A stretch of 64,000 nucleotides of DNA from Halobium salinum (lineage in GTDB: Archaea > Halobacteriota > Halobacteria > Halobacteriales > Haloferacaceae), in NCBI RefSeq assembly GCF_026586625.1, contig NZ_JAODIW010000006.1, positions 1,463,061 to 1,527,060 of the forward strand, given 5' to 3'. Each line of letters starts with the position of its first letter. Position 1 is the first letter of the stretch. Below are positions 16,407 to 25,186 of the stretch, one piece after another. A program made the position numbers and the translations under genes. Under the pieces are notes generated by a model that saw nothing but the letters and a program-made list of their open reading frames with translations, did no database searches and was not told where the DNA came from.

Positions 16407-16838
16407 TTAAGGGCTAGCAGTTCTATTGCGCCCAATCCTACCACGCCATAACGTGTATTCTCCCAGAATGACAGCAAATAGACCTACAACCGCTGCTCCT
16501 TCGACAAGATAATTGCTCTGGGGGAAGAGATAATCTATCACCCCAACGCCGATAAAGACGCCTATTGTCCAGAATATTGCCGCGGTTGCAACCTCGTAAA
16601 CTACGTTAATTGTCGTCGAAACTGGAAGACCTTTCTTGATTGCAATGGGTTCAGTAAAGCTGATTACAATATAAACGATGGTTACTATTGCAAGATATGT
16701 TCCACCAAGGGTGTAGAGCCTCATCACGCCAGAGATCCCTATTGGTTCTAACGCTCCCCAATCAATAATCATTGTGAGAAAGAAGCCTACAATTAGGCTA
16801 ATAAGCCCCCTTCCTGACAGCGTGGTTTCTCGTTTCAT
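16407..16838 (-). CDS. Four-TM membrane protein of unknown function
   Basis: The 143-residue protein has four hydrophobic helices spread along its length (GLISLIVGFFLTMIIDWGA, LGGTYLAIVTIVYIVISF, VATAAIFWTIGVFIGVGVI, VVGLFAVILGEYTLW) and a short basic C-terminus (RGRIGRNRTASP). No catalytic motif is visible. It lies downstream of a gene for a Tat-exported protein on the same strand with a 42-base gap, so the two could be cotranscribed. Confidence 0.6.
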   Translation of the reverse strand: MKRETTLSGRGLISLIVGFFLTMIIDWGALEPIGISGVMRLYTLGGTYLAIVTIVYIVISFTEPIAIKKGLPVSTTINVVYEVATAAIFWTIGVFIGVGVIDYLFPQSNYLVEGAAVVGLFAVILGEYTLWRGRIGRNRTASP

Positions 16839-16880
16839 ACTATCTCTACAATATGAAGAAGTATAGATGTTGTGTGCAGA

Positions 16881-17846
16881 TTACCTACAAGATTGCCAGC
16901 TTAGACCCATGTTGTACATCTGGTGGTAACCGTTCCAGTCTGCTGGGTCGAGGACAGCCTCGTATTTATCGTCTGAGTCGGAGATGGCTTGCCAGCAGCC
17001 GATGGCAAGCGCTGTACTGTAGACCTTCGCGACGAAGAGGTAGCGTTTACCCGCCTCAACATCGAACTCAAGTGACTGGCTATAGGATTTATTCCTGTTC
17101 TTTGGGAATCCTGCAACCCCTACACCGAACTTCTCGATTGTTTGAGTCCCATTTGTCGGACCATCGACAACCTTTCCGTCAGTCAGGTTGTACCCCAGAA
17201 GATAGTAGTCGAGTTTGGCGTCAGCGTAGCCTGCACCGCATCCCTTGAGGTAGTTCTGTCCACGAACAAAGCCCTGAGAGGTACCCTTCACTCGACCAGT
17301 ACCTTTTGCGTCGAAAACAAGGCCGGTTTCTGCCCACGCCCAAAGATCGTCTCCTGCGACTGCGTCAGTAACAGCGAACGCTTTGTTTGTCAGCCCACTC
17401 TGCTGGGTGTACGAGTTGCTCCAAGAGCCTACTTGAGCCCACGTGGAGGAGTTACTGTTCACCCAGTTTGCTTGTTGAATTCCGACACTTCCGCCACAGT
17501 CCAGATCAGGGACTGTAGAACTACTGACGATGTCCTGCGTTGAGGGACCCCCAGAACCGGATCTCTGAGCATCCATCATCTTTCTGTGACGTTCTTGATA
17601 AACACGCTCAGAATCTTCTCGGATCTGCTTTTCTAGTGCCTTCTGTTTTTCCTTGATCTCCCTCCGCTCCTCCTCAGTGATTTCTGGCTCGTCACCCTCG
17701 GGACTGGAAGTAGGCGTGGCCGTTGAGGAAGAATTCGATTGAGCAGTAGTAACACCAGGGATCGTGAGAGCGCTAGTAGCTAGACCAGTCATTTTCAGGA
17801 CGCGACGGCGGTTGACGGGCTTCGATGTGTTGTTTCGGTCTGTCAT
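16881..17846 (-). CDS. Tat-exported protein of unknown function
   Basis: The 321-residue protein has a twin-arginine signal (VNRRRVLKMTGLATSALTI, then an A-Q cleavage region). A Ser/Thr linker and a charged helical segment (about 55-95, EEERREIKEKQKALEKQI) follow, then a Cys-containing, Gly/Trp/Tyr-rich beta domain (about 115-321) with paired Cys residues. It should be folded before export and act outside the cell. The family is not recognised. Confidence 0.7.
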   Translation of the reverse strand: MTDRNNTSKPVNRRRVLKMTGLATSALTIPGVTTAQSNSSSTATPTSSPEGDEPEITEEERREIKEKQKALEKQIREDSERVYQERHRKMMDAQRSGSGGPSTQDIVSSSTVPDLDCGGSVGIQQANWVNSNSSTWAQVGSWSNSYTQQSGLTNKAFAVTDAVAGDDLWAWAETGLVFDAKGTGRVKGTSQGFVRGQNYLKGCGAGYADAKLDYYLLGYNLTDGKVVDGPTNGTQTIEKFGVGVAGFPKNRNKSYSQSLEFDVEAGKRYLFVAKVYSTALAIGCWQAISDSDDKYEAVLDPADWNGYHQMYNMGLSWQSCR

Positions 17847-18076
17847 ACGGCATTGAGAGATTAGAGGCAGGCATCGTTACATTAACTACTGAATATACAG
17901 ACGGTGGATAGTATAACACCCACGTTTTGGTAAAATAACCGCTATCTGAAAACTTCATCAATTGAAGATAGCTGCTTACATCGAAAGAAAACTTGCTGTC
18001 CTGGAACGGTAATAGATATTATTCGATTCATAAGCGTTACATTTCCCGATGGTCATGCCATTATTCCATAACCAGG
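17847..18076. promoter_or_regulatory. Divergent promoter region
   Basis: An A/T-rich segment separates the minus-strand Tat-exported gene from the plus-strand UbiA gene. TATA-like stretches are seen near 17,880-17,900 (minus strand) and 18,010-18,025 (plus strand, aatagatatta). No gene is visible. Confidence 0.35.
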
Positions 18077-18102
18077 TCACCGGCCCCCGGTGATTTCACC
18101 GG
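18077..18102. promoter_or_regulatory. Inverted repeat plus third half-site upstream of the UbiA gene
   Basis: TCACCGG (18077-18083) and CCGGTGA (18087-18093) form a perfect inverted repeat with a CCC spacer. A third TCACCGG follows at 18096-18102. Three half-sites in 26 bases in front of the prenyltransferase gene, which is followed by a regulator gene, suggest an operator. Confidence 0.45.
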
Positions 18103-18149
18103 TAGGTGAGCTAATTTGGCTTGTTCGGCGAGTTTCACACGTCCCGAAT

Positions 18150-19070
18150 ATGTCATACATTCCCAATTCAAACGATGAATTCGCGACGATACAGACACTT
18201 CGTGCATTATTTGATATCAACCGCCTTTCCGAAACTCTCGGTTACAATGTTACGTACTTCGCTGTCGGACTCGGACTCGCCCCCTATCCGCTAGACGCTC
18301 TCGATGAGCACTTCTTCTCGATCGGTGTTATATTCACCGCGGTCATGCTATCGAAGATGCAGGCTTCCATCGCGGATGCACTTCATGACCAAGATCTCGA
18401 CTCTCAGAACCCGGAAAAGTCATACATCGCAAAGGCCGTGGCCCACCTCGGCAGAGACACTGCATTCACACTCCTCGTCTCTGAAATCACTTTGGGACTT
18501 GTCCTCTGGAGTTGGCTCACGGGCACGACTGGAACCTTCCTCTACATCGCCTGCGGGGCAACGATGACGTTTCTCGGATTTATTTACTCGTATCCACCAC
18601 GTGTCAAGGAGCGCGGCGTCTTCAACCATATCACGACGACGGGTGTTGACGTCGCCTGTGTCGTTCTCCCAGTCGCGATTCTCTCAGGGACGCCCCTGAC
18701 TCTCGAACTGGCGCTCACGCTCACCGCGATCATCTGCTACACGTTTGCCTATCATGTTCTACACCAAGCTGGCGATACGTTCTACGATCGAGAGTATGGC
18801 CTCTCGACATTCACGCAAACACTCGGCATTCCGCGAAGTATCCTACTTGCGTCAGTGTTCACTCTCTTTGCGAGTTTGCTCGTGTTCAATCAGGGATACT
18901 TCACCGGAGGCGTCCTGCTCTTAGTGGTGACCGGATGGTATGGACAACTCTACCGACTGATCAATGGACAATCAGAACTTGAACAGTCGGACTACGTTTC
19001 ACGATGGTTTCATATTGGGTGGGTCGCGACGTGCCTGAATGGCGGGCTCGCAGTAAGTCTCCTGCTGTAG
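18150..19070 (+). CDS. UbiA-family membrane prenyltransferase
   Basis: The 306-residue, strongly hydrophobic protein has about eight helices. The two aspartate-rich loops of the family are recognisable: ADALHDQDLDSQNPEKS (the NDxxDxxxD type) near residues 75-95 and GDTFYDREYG (the DxxxD type) near 210-220. UbiA enzymes attach or condense prenyl chains using Mg-bound diphosphates. ATG 18150 is preferred because the upstream GTG at 18090 would lie inside the inverted repeat. Next to a P450 gene it may make or modify an isoprenoid such as a lipid, quinone or carotenoid. Confidence 0.8.
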   Translation: MSYIPNSNDEFATIQTLRALFDINRLSETLGYNVTYFAVGLGLAPYPLDALDEHFFSIGVIFTAVMLSKMQASIADALHDQDLDSQNPEKSYIAKAVAHLGRDTAFTLLVSEITLGLVLWSWLTGTTGTFLYIACGATMTFLGFIYSYPPRVKERGVFNHITTTGVDVACVVLPVAILSGTPLTLELALTLTAIICYTFAYHVLHQAGDTFYDREYGLSTFTQTLGIPRSILLASVFTLFASLLVFNQGYFTGGVLLLVVTGWYGQLYRLINGQSELEQSDYVSRWFHIGWVATCLNGGLAVSLLL

Positions 19071-19151
19071 CACATGGCTCACAGTCAGAGGCGTTTCATT
19101 TGATTAATCGATGTGATTACATTTATTAGATTCGAACTAGAGACGTGGAAT

Positions 19152-19943
19152 ATGCCCAAATCGGGGGACAGTACTGAACTCCGGGCAACGCTCCACAAAC
19201 GACACAAAGTCCTCACCGCTCTTGCGACCACGCCTCAGACGAAGCCACAACTCATTGAGACTGTTGGTTTATCCCGCTCGACAATAGATCGAGCGATTAA
19301 CACGCTCGAAGAGATAGGTTGCATCGAACGACATAGAGGTGACTACCAGCTCACCCAAATCGGGCGTGTGAGCCTCACTGAACACGAACGTTACAAAGAG
19401 ACGATGGACGGCGCTGTCCGCGCAAGAGATTTCCTCAATGCTCTTCCTGATGACGCCCATATCGACCCTGTCTTTTTTAACGGAGTTACCGTACAGGCCG
19501 CCGCACCCCACGCCCCAGAGTCAGCACTCGAAGCGAGTATCACGCAGCTCGAAACCACCGATCGACTCGTTGGTCTCGCTCCCGTCATCCTTTCCCTCTA
19601 CACGGACGTTCTCACCAGTCTCGTCCGTGATCATGGGCTTCAATCGGAAATCCTTCTCCAGGAAAGCACGCTAGACTCCCTCCGCGAGTACTACCAAGAC
19701 CAATTCAGCGCGATGGATATGACTGACCACTTCGACTTCTACGTTACTGATCAAGAGCTCCCTTACGCGCTTTGGATCATGGAGCGCGATAAACACCCTC
19801 TCGCTGGCATCACAGTTCACGAGAATGGGGGTGTGCGCGGCGTGTTGACGAACGATTCTACGGACGCAGTCCGATGGGCTCGCGAAGAGTATACCCAATA
19901 TCTTGATCACGCAACGCGCGTCACGGTCGACGCTCCCCAATGA
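19152..19943 (+). CDS. Winged-helix regulator with FilR1-like ligand domain
   Basis: The 263-residue protein has an N-terminal wHTH (KPQLIETVGLSRSTIDRAIN recognition helix, wing RGDYQLTQIGRVSL) and a C-terminal alpha/beta domain (about 95-255). The second domain has the order seen in the many haloarchaeal regulators related to methanogen FilR1. An A/T-rich box about 30 bases upstream of ATG 19152 supports this start. Its stop overlaps the P450 start by ATGA, tying its expression to the enzyme, so local control is likely. Confidence 0.78.
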   Translation: MPKSGDSTELRATLHKRHKVLTALATTPQTKPQLIETVGLSRSTIDRAINTLEEIGCIERHRGDYQLTQIGRVSLTEHERYKETMDGAVRARDFLNALPDDAHIDPVFFNGVTVQAAAPHAPESALEASITQLETTDRLVGLAPVILSLYTDVLTSLVRDHGLQSEILLQESTLDSLREYYQDQFSAMDMTDHFDFYVTDQELPYALWIMERDKHPLAGITVHENGGVRGVLTNDSTDAVRWAREEYTQYLDHATRVTVDAPQ

Positions 19944-21283
19944 CCACACCCATCGACGGTCGGGGAAATCCATCGAACGCGGGCAATCCTCCCAGTCCGC
20001 CCGGCCAACCGGTTCTCGGCCACACAATCCAATTCTTCCGTGCGAACCCCCTCGACTGGTTCACAGACCTCACAGTAGAGTACGGTGATGTCGTCCAACT
20101 CGACGTTGCCGGACAAACCGTGATCCTGCTTTCGAATCCTGACGATATTGAACGCGTCCTCATCGCAAACAACCAGAACTACCGGAAAGGAGGTTTCCAG
20201 AAACTCGTGACGAACTCGCTTCTCGGCAACGGCCTCGTCCTCGCGGAAGGTGACGAGTGGCGGACTCATCGTCGGGGTCTGGAGCCGGCGTTCCACCCTG
20301 ACCGGATGCCAGGCTACGCGCGTCGGATTCGCTCGCACACCGAACGCCTCCTGAACAGCTGGTCGTCCGGCGATGTCATCAACCTCGAAGAAGAGATGAA
20401 ACGACTAACCCTCCGTATCATCGCGGACGCGTTGTTCGGCGTCGATCTTGCCGAGGATGCAACTGAACTCGAAATCGCGTTCACACGGGTTCTGAGACAC
20501 TTTGAGCGCATCAGCCAGACCTATGTTTACCTCCCGGAGTGGATTCCAACTCCGGAGAACATGAGATATCGGCGTGCGTTAGACACGCTGGAGGCTGCTG
20601 TGCAGAAGATTATCGACGCGCACCGGACCGGAAAGATTGGGCGTCGAACCGTCGTTACTCACTTGCTCGAAAATGAAGGTGGGTGGAGTGAAGACGAGAT
20701 GCGGGACGAGATTGTGACGTTGCTTGTGGCGGGGCATGAGACGACGGCGCTCGCGCTGACGTTCACGGGGTATCTACTCGGACGGAATCCTGGTGTGGCC
20801 GCGCGGATCACGTCGATGGTTCGCGGGCTCGACGACGGCTTCGTCGATGGTGTCGCGGAGTGCGTAGAGCTGGACCGAGTCGTGAAAGAGTCACTGCGAC
20901 TGTATCCACCGGTGTACGGAGTTTTCCGAGAACCAATCGCGGATGACGTCCTCGGAGGATATCGAATTCCATCGGGTTCGATTCTTGCGCTCAACCAGTG
21001 GGTCGTCCATCGCGACGACCGATTCTTCGATCAGCCGGACGAGTTCCGTCCGGGTCGGTGGACGGAGAAGTTCGAGGACACGTTGTCTCCAGGGGCATAT
21101 TTTCCGTTTGCGGCAGGGCCGCGTCGATGTCTCGGGGATCGGTTCGCGCTGTTGGAAGCGAAGCTCATCTTGGCGATGATCCTCCGAGAGTATCAGTTTG
21201 AGTTAGTTTCGGAGGTGCCACTGGAAGTCGTTCCGTCGCTGACGACGCAACCGAAGGACCCAGTCCGTATTCGACTCGATTAA
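19940..21283 (+). CDS. Cytochrome P450 monooxygenase
   Basis: This is a full-length P450 (447 residues). The oxygen-binding I-helix motif AGHETT is at 264-269, the K-helix ExxR appears as ESLR, the PERF-like segment as FRPGRW, and the heme loop as PFAAGPRRCLGD with the cysteine ligand at about 397. There is no membrane anchor. P450s hydroxylate hydrophobic substrates using electrons from a ferredoxin; no redox partner is encoded nearby. The ATGA overlap with the regulator and the neighbouring prenyltransferase point to an isoprenoid substrate. Confidence 0.95.
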   Translation: MTTPIDGRGNPSNAGNPPSPPGQPVLGHTIQFFRANPLDWFTDLTVEYGDVVQLDVAGQTVILLSNPDDIERVLIANNQNYRKGGFQKLVTNSLLGNGLVLAEGDEWRTHRRGLEPAFHPDRMPGYARRIRSHTERLLNSWSSGDVINLEEEMKRLTLRIIADALFGVDLAEDATELEIAFTRVLRHFERISQTYVYLPEWIPTPENMRYRRALDTLEAAVQKIIDAHRTGKIGRRTVVTHLLENEGGWSEDEMRDEIVTLLVAGHETTALALTFTGYLLGRNPGVAARITSMVRGLDDGFVDGVAECVELDRVVKESLRLYPPVYGVFREPIADDVLGGYRIPSGSILALNQWVVHRDDRFFDQPDEFRPGRWTEKFEDTLSPGAYFPFAAGPRRCLGDRFALLEAKLILAMILREYQFELVSEVPLEVVPSLTTQPKDPVRIRLD

Positions 21284-22251
21284 ACCCAGCATTGGCAGCT
21301 ATGTGGTGATTTTCGGAAGATGGGTGCCCACAACCGTGGAGGATAGATTTGTCTCGTGACCTCTTTCCGGGGGTGCCTGTAAAGACCTCAACTCAGCTCG
21401 AAGATCAACTGATGCTCATCAGCGCGCCTTTTGAATCTCCCCCGTTTGAGTGGGTGGTTCTTTTTTATACGCCCGTATCTTGGATTGGAAAACGTGTCGT
21501 TCTATCGCAGACCTCGTCTCGAATTAGGTGATGTGTGTCGCTTCAAAATATGTGACCACCTCTTCCGTGGCTTCGGTGGTGACCTTGTCGGTGAGCTGGC
21601 CCTGATAATCATCCTCTGGGATGTCGTTGGGAATGCTATTGAGGCGAGCGAGGAGGTCATCAGTCGTATCCAAGAACCGATGTTGAATCGCGGAAATGAA
21701 CCACGGCATTATTGACGATCTTCCGGCGCGCCGCCTTCTACTCAGCTCTCCATCAAAAGGGAATCGACTCATCGTGCCACGTCCGTGTCATGAGCGTGAG
21801 ACAGAGCTACTGCTCAGGGTAGAACGGGACAGCATCAGGACTGATAAACGGCCACGGACGTGGTGCGACACCTCCATCGTCATGCGATGACTCGGAGTTT
21901 AAATCCGAATCTTGTTTGAATTGATCGAATTCTGCAGGATTTCTGTCACTCCGGCAATTTTCACTGGTCGGAACGCCTGATCAGCGTGCGAGGCAAGGAA
22001 CGACAGGACGTGCTCCGATTTTCAGTAGCTATCCTAATCAGAATTGGAGTCGCCATCCCAACTTTACTGTCGAATGCGTACCGCATCAGCTGAACTCACC
22101 TTCTCTTTGCTGGAACTGAATCACGACGGTTTAGGTTAAAAGAAAGTCGAAGTCATTCTACGATATTGGTAATTTCGTATAGGATAATTGCAGTTGGTAG
22201 CAAGGGAATTGCGGTGTCTCTTGTCTGATTACACCGAGTATCTCCAATTCT
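21284..22251. other. Gene-poor, probably decayed stretch
   Basis: There is no convincing intact gene in nearly 1 kb. A minus-strand frame at 21524-21772 (82 codons) has a plausible acidic helical second half (LDTTDDLLARLNSIPNDIPE) but an arginine-rich, unconvincing start. It may be a fragment of a larger gene. The segment lies between the P450 cassette and a frameshifted gene, consistent with a recombination scar. Confidence 0.4.
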
Positions 22252-23288
22252 ATGAGTAGAAGGGTGATCCACCGATTACTGAAAAATACGACTTCGACGA
22301 CCTTTACGAACTTGAGAAAATCTCTGAAGACAGTATCCAACGGGTTCACCGGGCCGAAATCCACGGTTATGATGGAGAGACCGATAGCTGGGTGAAATGG
22401 CCGTACCGTTCCGCGTTATTCACCGAGGATGGACGGATGGCAGGCGACGTCTCCAAGAACAAGGACTTCTACCAGGTAATCCAGTACGATGACATCCTCA
22501 ATGATACTGCTGACGCGATCAGACGGAAGCAACAGACCGACGACCTGAACTTCGGCGTATCCGGCTATGTAGAGCTCGCAGATGACTACCACAAGATGAC
22601 CGCGAACACCATCTTCGACGGCGACGAAACCACTCTCCATCTCGAAGACGATGACGCGATCCAAACCGGATTAAACATTCGCTCCGGGCACTCAGGCTTC
22701 CACGGTCTCAAAATCCAGCCGTCCGCGCTACGCCAGATCTGCAGCAACGGCATGATGGGCTGGGTCGCGGACAAAACCTTCGAGCAAACACACAGCGAAG
22801 AATACCAACCCGCATTAATCCATCACGGCGTCGACGCAGTCATTGACGGAGCCGAAGAGCTTGAACAACGCTTGGAAGCAGCTCAAAACGAATACCTCCT
22901 CGGTGGGAAAGACGAACTCCGCTTACTGATGCATGAAATGATCGGGGACTACCTCGATACACCGATCGGAGATATCCCGCTGTCAATCGAAGCAGAAACC
23001 CAAGCAGACGATATCTCGCTATACGATGCGTACCAGTCGATGACACGAGCACTCAGCCACCATGCAAAGGATGATGTCCCTCAGTACAGACTTGACAGAG
23101 GTTTCGACGAGGCAGCCCGGCTACTCGACACAGGCTACAACCAGTTACCGGATGCGGAGCAGTTCGGCGAACAGGTCATCGAGAGACGTGCCAACCAAGT
23201 AATCGAAAACCAAGACATCGAGCGGTACTGGGATCAGGAGGACGAAACCCTTCAGGAGCTGATGGCCCAGCACGGTCTGACCGCGTAG
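22252..23288 (+). pseudogene. DUF932-like plasmid/phage protein with an apparent frameshift just after the start
   Basis: The main frame is open from 22260 to 23288 and clearly coding from its first codons (DLYELEKISEDSIQRVHRAE). The only in-frame start is an internal GTG at 22392, well inside the coding-like region. An ATG at 22252 lies one base out of frame, so a one-base change in the AAGGG run at 22260-22264 would restore a full gene. The body has the DUF932 hallmark ALRQICSNGMMG preceded by SGHSGFHGLKIQ. DUF932 proteins are common on haloarchaeal plasmids, with unknown function. It is either a recent pseudogene, a sequencing error or a GTG-initiated short form. Confidence 0.65.
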
Positions 23289-23289
23289 T

Positions 23290-23603
23290 AGTGGTGGTGC
23301 AGCCATCGATCGACGGGAAGAACACTGGTACTGGCAGGACCGAAACCAGAAAGAAGGCACACTCACCACCACGGTCCTCGAAAAAGATGGTATCCAGCTC
23401 ACGAACCCGTTCTTCGATTCATTGGAGGATGCGGAACGGTTCCTCGAAAGCCTCTACGAACTTCATCCGGGCTCGACGACTACCTACCTGACGGAGGATA
23501 CTCGATCCATGAAGAATATTCTGAACAGTTACTGGACCACGACCATCAATTGAGCGCCGCTGAAGCTTACTACTGCAAGGGACCGGATGACCAAGAGCTG
23601 TAA
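23290..23603 (+). pseudogene. Frameshifted small gene downstream of the DUF932-like gene
   Basis: One frame reads IDRREEHWYWQDRNQKEGTL and continues to FLESLYELHP. A second frame takes over near 23,470 with GLDDYLPDGGYSIHEEY and runs to a stop at 23,603. Neither frame is complete and no start codon is evident. The pattern is a decayed gene of about 100 codons of unknown family. Confidence 0.4.
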
Positions 23604-23734
23604 AGACGATTCTCCCCCCCATTGATTTTTTCCCACCCATAGAAGGAATCCTGGAGCCAGTAAATGGTCCGGATCCAGTACCGCCATATACGCGGATAGT
23701 TTTTTCAGCGACCATATGTATTAGAGGCTCAGGT

Positions 23735-25186
23735 ATGGATATTCTGGCGTTCTCTGACTGGCGTGTACAGCCGATCGATGATCTATACAGATTAGTTGAG
23801 TCGATCAATACGAATCTGGATCTAATACTCTACAGTGGTGACGATCTCAGCCGGTTTGTTGAGGAGGGTTCTAACTATCTCGATGAGTTAGCAGATCGAG
23901 CTGGTGCAGATCTCGGCTTCGTCCGTGGAAACGACGATCTTCCGGCAGCTGTAGGCCCTGAGCTTGAGACTGATCGCGTTCACGATTTGCACCGAAATCC
24001 GTACCAGCATGGCAATTACGTAGTAGTTGGTCAGGAAGGAGCGATCGGGTCTGAGGCGATCGGACCGCTCACTTACTCAGAGCAAGAGGTTCGAGAACAT
24101 CTCCGAGAGTTCTCTGAGAGCTACCAGAGGAAGCGTATAATTCTCGTGACTCACACACCTCCGTACGGTATTCTTGATATCGGACAGCGATTCGGGGAGC
24201 GACACCTTGGTTCGAAAGCAGTCTACGAGTTCATAGAGTCAATGAGTCCAGAGCTCACCGTCTGCGGGCATGTACACCAGTTCGGCGGACAGACCGAGTT
24301 CAGTAAGTTCGGACCTATTGTCAATGTGGCTTCGCACGACGACCCGAATGCTGACGGACGGTTCGCGACAATCCAATTATCGAGCATCCGATCAGAGATC
24401 AACCACTCTACTATCAATCAGCGGCTCGCGGACCCTCTGACTAAACTCAATCAGGTGGGAAATTCCCGTGCAAAACTTCTGCGTGAAGCCGGCTTCGAAG
24501 AACTCAGACAATTCACACGGGATCGACGTGAAGAACTCCTGAGAATCGACCACGTCTGGGAGGATATAGCTGACAAAATACTCATCCACGCCGAAGCCTA
24601 CCGAACAGGCCAGCCTCTTGTGGTCACACCAGAGCCGTTCGCTGCTCTACAGAGCCGTAAGCCCGTACTGGTCGATATCGAAACCAATCTGAGGCAAGAT
24701 CGGATTTGGCTTATCGGAGCATACAGCTACCGAGATGTGGAATTCACCCAGTTTCTTGAACCCGATGACGAAGCAGGGCTCTGCAAATCATTCTACGAAT
24801 ATCTTCAAGCCCAGAGCCAGCCAGTTGTAGCATACTATGCTGGTCAGGGATTCGACGAACGGATCCTGCAGGACCGAATGGAATCTCACGACATCAATCT
24901 ATCCGACGTAGTTGAAGAATGGGTGGATGTCTGCCCGATCGCCCGGAAGAATATCTTCGTTCCAGCCCCCAGCCATCGCCTCTCCACAATAGCAACCAGT
25001 CTCAACTACGAATTCACCTACCCCGATATCTCAGGATTCGAGATTGGGGGCGCGTACTCAAGATATCTCACAAGCGGCGAGCCCCCGGACTGGGAAAAGT
25101 ATCAGGAGTACAACCGCGACGACGTAATGGCACTCAAACATATCCTCAGCGCAGCCGCCGCGGACAATACGAACCCGTCAGATTAG
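23735..25186 (+). CDS. Metallophosphoesterase fused to a YprB/DnaQ-like RNase H-fold domain
   Basis: The protein has 483 residues. Residues 1-215 carry calcineurin-type motifs in order: FSDW, SGDD, GNDD, VTHTPP and CGHVHQFGG. A helical linker with helix-hairpin-helix character (KLLREAGFEELRQF) follows. Residues 305-475 carry D314-x-E316 (VDIET), then YYAGQGFDERIL, and YNRDDVMALKHIL. These are the acidic residues of RNase H-like 3'-5' exonucleases of the YprB type. Fusing a phosphoesterase to an exonuclease suggests nucleic-acid repair or defence. It converges on the recombinase gene, overlapping its 3' end by four bases. Confidence 0.8.
   Translation: MDILAFSDWRVQPIDDLYRLVESINTNLDLILYSGDDLSRFVEEGSNYLDELADRAGADLGFVRGNDDLPAAVGPELETDRVHDLHRNPYQHGNYVVVGQEGAIGSEAIGPLTYSEQEVREHLREFSESYQRKRIILVTHTPPYGILDIGQRFGERHLGSKAVYEFIESMSPELTVCGHVHQFGGQTEFSKFGPIVNVASHDDPNADGRFATIQLSSIRSEINHSTINQRLADPLTKLNQVGNSRAKLLREAGFEELRQFTRDRREELLRIDHVWEDIADKILIHAEAYRTGQPLVVTPEPFAALQSRKPVLVDIETNLRQDRIWLIGAYSYRDVEFTQFLEPDDEAGLCKSFYEYLQAQSQPVVAYYAGQGFDERILQDRMESHDINLSDVVEEWVDVCPIARKNIFVPAPSHRLSTIATSLNYEFTYPDISGFEIGGAYSRYLTSGEPPDWEKYQEYNRDDVMALKHILSAAAADNTNPSD

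Noticed and set aside
16853-17248. 131-codon plus-strand frame opposite the Tat-exported protein
   Set aside because: It has an Arg/Ser/His-rich shadow composition; the minus-strand protein has a clear Tat signal.
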